Assembly: GCA_900314995.1 (NCBI GenBank)
Contig: OMXK01000050.1
Span: forward strand, 1-41,531
Direction of reading: 5' to 3'
Source of the DNA: an uncultured Prevotella sp.
Lineage (GTDB): Bacteria; Bacteroidota; Bacteroidia; Bacteroidales; Bacteroidaceae
Length of the DNA: 41,531 bases
Positions 35,524-41,531 of the stretch are shown piece after piece; position 1 is the stretch's first letter; every line of letters starts with the position of its first letter. Made by a program: the position numbers and the translations under genes. Below the pieces are notes generated by a model. The model was not told the DNA's origin, did no database searches, and saw only the letters and a list, made by a program, of their open reading frames with translations.

Positions 35524-35580
35524 CAACCAGAATCAAGAAGATAAATACTAAATCATTATAACACTTAAAAAAATTAGATT

Positions 35581-36899
35581 ATGAATGCAGCAAAAGTTGT
35601 AGAGGATCTGAAACAGAGATTCCCCAATGAGCCGGAGTACATCCAGGCAGTTTCTCAGGTACTTCCCACCATCGCCCCGAGTTTGAAAAGGCTAATCTGA
35701 TTGAGCGCCTTTGCATCCCCGATCGTGTATGTGAGTTCCGTATCACATGGGTCGACGATAAGGGCAATGTACAGACCAACATGGGTTATCGCATCCAGCA
35801 CAACAACGCTATTGGCCCGTACAAAGGCGGTCTCCGTTATCACAAGAGCGTGAACCTCGGTATTCTGAAGTTCCTCGCTTTCGAGCAGACCTTCAAGAAC
35901 TCTCTGACCACACTTCCTATGGGTGGTGCCAAGGGTGGTTCTGACTTCTCTCCCCGTGGTAAGAGCGACGCTGAGGTGATGCGTTTCTGCCAGGCATTCA
36001 TGAACGAGCTGTATCGCGTGATCGGTCCTGATGAGGACGTACCCGCTGGTGATATCGGTGTAGGTGGCCGTGAGGTTGGCTATCTCTTCGGACAGTACAA
36101 GAAGCTCACCCACCAGTTCCAGGGCGTGCTCACAGGTAAGGGTCTCTCCTTCGGTGGTTCACTCATCCGTCCTGAGGCTACTGGTTACGGTTGTGTATAC
36201 TTCCTCACCTCTATGCTCGCTACCCGTGGTATCGAACTGAAGGGCAAGAAGGTACTGATCTCAGGTTCTGGTAACGTGGCTCAGTATGCTACAGAGAAGT
36301 GCATCCAGCTCGGTGCTATCCCCTTGACACTCTCTGACTCTGATGGTTACATCTACGATCCAGACGGTATCGACGAGGCTAAGCTCGCTTACGTGAAGGA
36401 GCTGAAGAACGTTGAGCGCGGACGTATCAAGGAGTATGTTGAAGAATATCCTAACGCTGTATATCATGCAGGTGAGCGTCCCTGGCATGAGAAGGCCGAT
36501 ATCGCTCTGCCTTGCGCTACACAGAACGAAATCAACGCTGAGCAGGCTCAGGCTCTCGTAGACAATGGTGTAATCGCCGTTGCTGAGGGTGCTAACATGC
36601 CTACCCTGCCCGATGCTATCAAGATCTTCCAGGATGCTAAGTTGCTCTACTCTCCTGGTAAGGCTTCTAACGCTGGTGGTGTATCAGTATCTGGTCTTGA
36701 GATGTCACAGAACTCAGAGCGTCTGAGCTGGACTTCTAAGGAGGTTGACGACTACCTGAAGCGCATCATGAACGACATTCACGAGAACTGCGTGAAGTAC
36801 GGTACCGAGGCTGATGGTTACATCAACTACGTGAAGGGTGCTAACGTAGCCGGCTTCATGAAGGTTGCCAATGCCATGATGGCTCAGGGAATCGTATGA
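35581..36899 (+). CDS. gdhA: NADP-type glutamate dehydrogenase, interrupted by a frameshifting deletion
   Basis: It aminates 2-oxoglutarate to glutamate, the main ammonia-assimilation route in many Bacteroidales. The first frame (35581-35700) gives MNAAKVVEDLKQRFPNEPEY and IQAVSQVLPTI, then junk and a stop. The second frame resumes at 35676 with PEFEKANLIERLCIPDRV and runs to 36899. It includes GPYKGGLRYH, the catalytic-lysine region PMGGAKGGSDF and the nucleotide-binding ISGSGNVAQYA. The join near 35674 lacks about 19 bases (inferred from the usual IEEEYNKHPEFEK). With that restored, the protein would be near the normal 444 residues. The shorter frame beginning at ATG 35781 would lack the N-terminal oligomerisation part. 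An assembly error is likely. Codon use suggests high expression. Confidence 0.9.
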
Positions 36900-36919
36900 T
36901 GGTTCAGGGCATTGTGTAA
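36879..36919 (+). repeat. Imperfect 20-base tandem duplication of the gdhA 3' end
   Basis: The last six codons plus stop (ATG GCT CAG GGA ATC GTA TGA) are repeated immediately downstream as ATG GTT CAG GGC ATT GTG TAA. Both copies encode M-x-QGIV-stop and differ mainly at third positions. The second copy lies in a different frame after the gdhA stop. Confidence 0.6.
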
Positions 36920-36955
36920 GCAACACAAACACAAAATTTATAAAACTACCAAAGG

Positions 36956-36989
36956 AAAAGGGTGGATTCCAAGAGAGTCCGCCCTTTTT
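36956..36989 (+). terminator. Terminator of gdhA
   Basis: AAAAGGGTGGA pairs with TCCGCCCTTTT (one T-G wobble) followed by TA-rich sequence, 57 bases after the stop. Confidence 0.75.
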
Positions 36990-37066
36990 ATGTTAATAAT
37001 CTATAAATAACACGTTCCGATAGCATTTTCAATTTTACAATCTTCCATTTTTACATTCTTTTTCAG

Positions 37067-37074
37067 TACCTTTG
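37067..37074 (+). promoter_or_regulatory. -7 box of rpsA
   Basis: TACCTTTG, perfect to consensus. It predicts a start near 37080 and hence a leader of about 140 bases, unusually long for this window. Confidence 0.6.
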
Positions 37075-37079
37075 CACCC

Positions 37080-37220
37080 GCTTTTCTCCCCCGTAGGGGG
37101 AAATAGGGGCCGGAACAGGCGCTTGCTCCTATCAATTATTAACCCTTTAAAGATGGTCTGGTAAACGTCTGTTCAGGCCCCGCCCCGACAAACAAACGAG
37201 GGGCACCTAATAAACAAATT
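37080..37220 (+). ncRNA. Structured rpsA leader, candidate S1 autoregulatory RNA
   Basis: Three local hairpins lie between the promoter and the ATG. They are CCCCC-gta-GGGGG (37088-37100), ATAGGGGC with GCTCCTAT (37103-37110, 37125-37132) and GCCCC with GGGGC (37182-37186, 37200-37204). A competing long-range helix is possible between GGGGCCGGAAC (37106-37116) and GTTCAGGCCCC (37171-37181), 10 pairs with one mismatch. It is mutually exclusive with the second hairpin. There is no Shine-Dalgarno near the ATG. This parallels the E. coli rpsA leader, which folds into hairpins and is repressed by S1. The stretch holds no coding gene that I can support. Confidence 0.5.
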
Positions 37221-38994
37221 ATGTCAGAATTAACAAAGAACGTTAAGCCGCTCGACGATTTCAATTGGGATGAGTTCGAGAATGGTACGCCCGCTGGTGT
37301 TAGCAAGGAAGAACTTGACAAGGCGTACGACGAAACCCTTAACAAAGTAGCCGACCACCAGGTAGTTGAAGGTAAGGTCATCTCTGTTGACAAGAAGGAA
37401 GTTGTTGTCAACATCGGCTACAAGAGCGACGGTATTATCCCCGCTTCTGAGTTCCGCTACAATCCCGACCTGAAGATCGGCGACTTGGTAGAGGTTTACG
37501 TAGAGAGCGCTGAAGACAAGAAGGGTCAGCTGATCCTCTCTCACAAGAAGGCTCGCATGTCCAAGTCTTGGGATAAGGTTAATGAGGCTCTCGAGTCTGA
37601 TGCAATCATCCAGGGCTTCATCAAGTGTCGCACGAAGGGCGGTATGATCGTTGACGTGTTCGGTATCGAGGCATTCCTCCCCGGCTCTCAGATCGACGTT
37701 CACCCCATACGCGACTACGATCAGTTCGTAGGCAAGACCATGGAGTTCAAGGTAGTCAAGATCAACCAGGAGTTCCGCAATGTCGTTGTTTCTCATAAGG
37801 CTCTCATCGAGCAGGAGCTCGAGGCCCAGAAGAAGGAGATCATCGGTAAGCTCGAGAAGGGCCAGATCCTTGAGGGTACTGTTAAGAATATCACCTCTTA
37901 CGGTGTATTCGTTGACCTCGGTGGTGTTGACGGACTCATCCACATCACAGACCTGTCTTGGGGCCGCGTAGACGATCCCCACAAGGTGGTTGAGCTCGAC
38001 CAGAAGATCAACGTGGTTATCCTCGACTTCGACGACGAGAAGCGTCGCATCGCCCTTGGTCTGAAGCAACTCACTCCGCATCCTTGGGATGCTCTGGATG
38101 CTGACCTCAAGGTGGGCGACCACGTGAAGGGTAAGGTAGTCGTGATTGCCGACTACGGTGCATTCGTTGAGATCCAGCCCGGTGTTGAGGGTCTGATCCA
38201 CGTTTCTGAGATGTCTTGGAGCCAGCACCTGCGCTCAGCTCAGGAGTTCCTGAAGGTAGGCGACGAAGTAGAGGCTGTAATCCTGACACTCGACCGCGAC
38301 GAGCGCAAGATGTCTCTGGGTATCAAGCAGCTCCGCGAGGATCCCTGGGAGAACATCGAGGCTAAGTATCCCGTTGGTTCTAAGCACAACGCTAAGGTTC
38401 GCAACTTCACCAACTTCGGTGTATTCGTAGAGCTCGAGGAAGGTGTCGATGGCCTGATTCACATCAGCGACCTCTCTTGGACCAAGAAGGTAAAGCATCC
38501 TTCAGAGTTCACACAGGTAGGTGCACAGATCGACGTAATCGTTCTCGACATCGACAAGGAGAACCGTCGTCTCAGCCTTGGTCACAAGCAGCTCGAGGAG
38601 AATCCTTGGGATGTATTCGAGGCTAAGTACACCGTTGGTTCTGATCAGCGAGATGCTCGAGAAGGGCGCCGTTGTATCTCTCGAGGAGAACGTTGAGGGC
38701 TTCGCTACACCTAAGCACCTCGTTAAGGAGGATGGCTCTCAGGCTGCTCTCGGTGAGACTCTGCCGTTCAAGGTGATCGAGTTCAACAAGGACTCTAAGC
38801 GTATCATCCTCTCTCACAGCCGCACCTTCGAGGATCCCGCTCGTGAGGAGAAGAAGGCTGCCGCTGCTGCCAAGAAGGCATCACGCGCCAAGAAGGATGA
38901 CACCCCGAAGATTGAGAACGTTGCTGCCAGCACCACACTTGGTGACATCGACGCTCTGGCTGAACTGAAGGCTAAGATGGAGAAGGGTGAGTAA
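37221..38994 (+). CDS. rpsA: 30S ribosomal protein S1, interrupted by a frameshifting deletion
   Basis: S1 binds mRNA on the small subunit and unfolds it for initiation. The first frame (37221-38696, 491 codons) contains five S1 OB-fold domains. Typical starts are GKVISVDKKEVVVNIG, GTVKNITSYGVFVDLGG, GKVVVIADYGAFVEI and AKVRNFTNFGVFVELEEG. After KYTVGS the frame is lost at 38643/38644. The sixth domain continues in another frame as ISEMLEKGAVVSLEENVEG to 38994. About 14 bases (usual residues VHEGT) seem missing. With them the protein is about 595 residues, the normal Bacteroidota size, with an Ala/Lys-rich tail. An essential gene, so an assembly error is the first explanation. It has a structured leader and a terminator. 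Confidence 0.92.
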
Positions 38995-39017
38995 TCTCCC
39001 CCTACCCTATAATGCTC

Positions 39018-39056
39018 AATCCCTCCGATTTCCGAATCGGGGGGATTCTTGTTTTT
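39018..39056 (+). terminator. Terminator of rpsA
   Basis: 13-bp stem AATCCCTCCGATT with AATCGGGGGGATT (one T-G wobble), 4-base loop, then CTTGTTTTT. Its T-tract runs into the -24 element of the htpG promoter. Confidence 0.85.
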
Positions 39057-39071
39057 GGCACGCTTTTTGCA
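39055..39071 (+). promoter_or_regulatory. Sigma-54 (-24/-12) promoter of htpG
   Basis: TTGGCACG-CTTT-TTGCA matches the sigma-54 consensus at every conserved base. GG (39057-39058) and GC (39069-39070) are 10 bases apart. The start would be near 39082, 27 bases before the ATG at 39109. No TAnnTTTG box is visible here, so sigma-54 may be the only promoter. Confidence 0.78.
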
Positions 39072-39108
39072 ATATCATTCGCGGAATAAATTAAAAACAA
39101 AAGATATT

Positions 39109-41169
39109 ATGCAAAAAGGTAACATTGGGGTTACAACCGAGAACATTTTCCCCGTCATCAAAAAGTTTCTCTATTCTGATCATGAGATTTTCCTCCGCGA
39201 GATGGTGTCTAACGCCGTCGATGCCACACAGAAGATGAAAACCCTCGCTGCCAGCGGTGAGTTCAAGGACGATCTGGGCGACCTGACCGTTCGCGTGAAC
39301 TTCGATGCCGACAAAGGTACCATCACCATCAGCGACCATGGTATCGGCATGACCGAGGAAGAGATCGACAAGTACATCAACCAGATTGCCTTCTCAGGCG
39401 TCACTGACTTCCTCGAGAAGTACAAGGACAACGCCAACAACATCATCGGTCACTTCGGACTCGGTTTCTACTCTTCATTCATGGTATCCAAGAAGGTGGA
39501 GATCATTACCAAGTCGTGGAAGGAAGGCTCAAAGGCCGTGAAATGGAGCTGCGACGGCTCTCCTGCCTACGAGATCGACGATGCCGAGCGCGAGGACCGT
39601 GGTTCGGATATCATCCTCTATATCGACGACGACTGCAAGGAGTTCCTCGACAAGAACAAGCTCGAAGGCCTGCTCCAGAAATACTGCAAGTTCATGGCCG
39701 TACCCGTGGCCTTCGGCAAGAAACAGGAGTGGAGCAGCGAGGAGAAAAAGATGGTCGACAAGGACGAGGACAACATTATCAATAATGTAGAGCCCCTGTG
39801 GACCAAGGCTCCAAGCACGTTGAAGGACGAGGATTACAAGTCGTTCTACCGCACCCTCTACCCCATGAGCGACGAGCCCCTGTTCTGGATCCACCTGAAC
39901 GTCGACTATCCCTTCAACCTCACGGGTATCCTCTATTTCCCGAAGATCAAGTCGAACATCGAACTGCAGAAGAACAAGATCCAGCTCTACTGCAACCAGG
40001 TCTTCGTAACCGATCAGGTAGAAGGCATCGTGCCAGAGTTCCTCACCCTGCTGCATGGCGTCATCGACTCACCCGACATCCCGCTGAACGTCTCTCGTAG
40101 CTATCTGCAGAGCGACCGCGAGGTGAAGAAGATCTCTACCTATATCACCAAGAAGGTGGCCGATCGTCTGAACAGCATCTTCAAGGAGAACCGCAAAGAA
40201 TACGAGGAGAAGTGGGACGACCTGAAACTCTTCATCAACTACGGTATTCTCGCCGAGGAAGGGTTCTACGACCGTGCCAAGGACTTCGCCCTGATGAAGG
40301 ACACCGAGGGCAAGTACTTCACCTTCGACGAATACAAGACCCTTATCGAGGCTAACCAGAAAGACAAGAACGACCAGATTGTCTACCTCTATGCCACCGA
40401 CAAGGAAGAGCAATACTCTTACATCAAGGCTGCCCAGGACAAGGGCTACAGCGTGCTGCTGCTCGACGGCCAGCTCGACGTACCCACTATCCAGACCTTG
40501 GAGCAGAAGTTCGAGAAAAGCCACTTCACACGTGTCGATGCAGACATCATCGAGCGACTCATCCAGAAGGACGACGCACCTAAGACACAGCTCTCAGAGG
40601 AACAGTCTGACAATCTGTCAGCCGTCTTCCGCACCCAACTGCCAAAGATCGACCACACAGAGTTCATGGTTCAGGTCGATTCCCTCGGCACAGAGGCACG
40701 CCCTGTCATCATCACGCAGAACGAATACATGCGCCGTATGAAGGACATGAGCAAGTTCCAGCCCGGCATGAGCTTCTACGGCCAGATGCCCGACTCATTC
40801 AACATCGTGCTGAATGCCGATCATCCTCTGGTGAAGAAGGTGCTCGACGAGAGCGAGGCTGCCACCGCCGAGGCCCTGAAGCCCATCGAGGCAGAGCTGA
40901 AAGGCCAGGAAGCCCGTCTGGCTGCCATCCGTGCTGCCCAGGACAAGAAGAAGTACGACGAGCTGACGCAAGAGGACAAAGACCAGAAAGCCGAAGCCGA
41001 GAAAGCCGTCCAGGAGCAGAAGGACAAGAAGACCGCCGTCATTGCCGACTACGCTGCCAAGAACTCCGTTGTTCACCAGCTCATCGACCTGGCCCTCCTC
41101 CAGAACGGCATGCTCAAAGGCGAGGCCCTCGACCGCTTCCTCAAGCGCTCCGTCGACCTCATCCAATAA
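39109..41169 (+). CDS. htpG: Molecular chaperone HtpG (Hsp90)
   Basis: The bacterial Hsp90, an ATP-driven dimeric chaperone for late folding of client proteins. The 686-residue protein has the GHKL ATPase motifs: LREMVSNAVDATQKM (the family glutamate and asparagine), DHGIGMT and GHFGLGFYSSFMV. The middle domain has NVSRSYLQSDREVKKI with the conserved catalytic-loop arginine. The C-terminal dimerisation part is extended by a Lys/Glu/Gln-rich coiled-coil stretch (about 600-660), common in Bacteroidota. The start at 39109 (MQKGNIGV) is the family start and lies just after the promoter; the longer frame from 39049 would include the promoter. A strong terminator follows. Confidence 0.96.
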   Translation: MQKGNIGVTTENIFPVIKKFLYSDHEIFLREMVSNAVDATQKMKTLAASGEFKDDLGDLTVRVNFDADKGTITISDHGIGMTEEEIDKYINQIAFSGVTDFLEKYKDNANNIIGHFGLGFYSSFMVSKKVEIITKSWKEGSKAVKWSCDGSPAYEIDDAEREDRGSDIILYIDDDCKEFLDKNKLEGLLQKYCKFMAVPVAFGKKQEWSSEEKKMVDKDEDNIINNVEPLWTKAPSTLKDEDYKSFYRTLYPMSDEPLFWIHLNVDYPFNLTGILYFPKIKSNIELQKNKIQLYCNQVFVTDQVEGIVPEFLTLLHGVIDSPDIPLNVSRSYLQSDREVKKISTYITKKVADRLNSIFKENRKEYEEKWDDLKLFINYGILAEEGFYDRAKDFALMKDTEGKYFTFDEYKTLIEANQKDKNDQIVYLYATDKEEQYSYIKAAQDKGYSVLLLDGQLDVPTIQTLEQKFEKSHFTRVDADIIERLIQKDDAPKTQLSEEQSDNLSAVFRTQLPKIDHTEFMVQVDSLGTEARPVIITQNEYMRRMKDMSKFQPGMSFYGQMPDSFNIVLNADHPLVKKVLDESEAATAEALKPIEAELKGQEARLAAIRAAQDKKKYDELTQEDKDQKAEAEKAVQEQKDKKTAVIADYAAKNSVVHQLIDLALLQNGMLKGEALDRFLKRSVDLIQ

Positions 41170-41190
41170 GAGAGATCACAACCCAAACAA

Positions 41191-41221
41191 AGCTCGCAGA
41201 TTGATCACTGCGAGCTTTTTT
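41191..41221 (+). terminator. Terminator of htpG
   Basis: Perfect 9-bp stem AGCTCGCAG with CTGCGAGCT, 8-base loop, then a T-run. Confidence 0.88.
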
Positions 41222-41231
41222 ATTGCCGTAA

Positions 41232-41312
41232 CAAGATCTCGACGGCACATGGCGCCAGCACCTCGCCCCCGGCATCTACATTATGAATGGCAGATCGATT
41301 GTCGTGAAGTAA
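41232..41312 (+). pseudogene. Remnant of a type IX secretion-type C-terminal tail
   Basis: A frame with no start, closed on the left by a TAA at 41229-41231, reads QDLDGTWRQHLAPGIYIMNG, then RSIVVK and a stop. GIYI(M/V)NGRK(V)VVK-stop is a C-terminal signature of many Prevotella secreted proteins (end of the type A sorting domain). Only the last 26 residues are present, directly after the htpG terminator, so this looks like the tail of a decayed gene. The family recognition is from memory. Confidence 0.55.
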
Positions 41313-41329
41313 TCGCCATTTGAAGATAG

Positions 41330-41375
41330 CATGCCTCCCCCGGCTTACAGTTTCGGGGGAGGCATGATTTGTTTT
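41330..41375 (+). terminator. Second hairpin terminator, straddling the convergent gene's stop
   Basis: A perfect 13-bp inverted repeat CATGCCTCCCCCG (41330-41342) with CGGGGGAGGCATG (41354-41366) and an 11-base loop holding the stop of the minus-strand gene. Plus-strand reading gives ATTTGTTTT after it. Confidence 0.65.
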
Positions 41376-41531
41376 CTCAACTCATGAACCAGTTCGCGGA
41401 ACAGTTGTTCCTGACGTTCCGGGTCGGCATCATAGTGAGCCATGATGTCGCGCCAGATCTCAATCTGCTTGCTGGTCTTCAACTCGAAATCCTGCGAAAT
41501 TTTTCCGCTTTAGACTCCACTAATGGTACCA
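41345..41531 (-). CDS. Partial gene running off the right edge, unknown function
   Basis: On the minus strand an open frame ends at the TAA at 41345-41347. It reads SQDFELKTSKQIEIWRDIMA, then HYDADPERQEQLFRELVHEL and RKQIMPPPKL. It is open only back to a stop near 41510. Upstream, a different frame reads VPLVESKAEKF. Adding one base in the A-run near 41503 would join the two (VESKAEKISQDFEL). The visible part is helical and charged; I do not recognise the family. It may be intact, frameshifted, or damaged. Confidence 0.4.

Noticed and set aside
38578-38994. The C-terminal rpsA fragment as a separate gene
   Set aside because: It begins with the sixth S1 domain in continuity with the preceding frame and has no start signal. 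It is the same gene after a frame break.
39516-39785. Small frames within htpG, rpsA and clpC on both strands
   Set aside because: All are internal to strongly supported genes and lack start signals.

Overview
The window looks like chromosomal DNA of a Bacteroidota bacterium, most likely Prevotellaceae. Evidence: repeated Bacteroidota-type promoters (TTTG, about 20 bases, then TAnnTTTG), weak or absent Shine-Dalgarno sites, a BACON-domain lipoprotein, a GldB-like lipoprotein, DUF4301 and DUF4861 proteins, a prolyl peptidase of the S9B family, and a C-terminal tail typical of type IX secretion cargo. There are no CRISPR arrays, insertion sequences, prophage or tRNA genes that I can see. Gene content is mostly housekeeping.

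Layout: the left edge (1-171, minus) is the promoter and leader of an rRNA operon whose 16S gene would lie just outside. Then come PBP1A (minus); a pyrB-pyrI-glyA operon (plus) with a strong terminator; a BACON/Ig lipoprotein (minus); a gldB-like/dpp4 pair (minus); a DUF4861 protein (plus); mtaB plus a GT2 glycosyltransferase (minus); a small acidic lipoprotein (plus); an SDR (minus); and a broken Hcp/TssD-like gene (minus). The block gyrA-TPR-FNT-IMPase (minus) follows, with clpC divergent from gyrA. Next are a nitroreductase-kdsC-maf-nadE operon (minus), a GNAT-like protein (plus), relA plus a small lipoprotein (minus), then DUF4301, maeB, gdhA, rpsA and htpG (all plus), a decayed secretion-tail fragment, and a partial gene on the right edge.

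The most interesting signals are regulatory. clpC and htpG, two ATP-dependent protein-quality-control genes 17.5 kb apart, each carry a textbook sigma-54 -24/-12 element (TGGCACG, four bases, TTGC) at a sensible distance from the start codon. This suggests an RpoN-controlled chaperone/protease regulon. The rpsA gene has a leader of about 140 bases with three hairpins and a competing long-range helix, a candidate S1 autoregulatory RNA.

A second theme is gene integrity. Four genes (tssD-like, gyrA, gdhA, rpsA) show what looks like a clean internal deletion with a frameshift, and a fifth frame break sits at the right edge. As gyrA and rpsA are essential, assembly or consensus error is the first explanation. 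The gyrA gap falls exactly at the GyrA box, so it should be checked against reads before it is dismissed.
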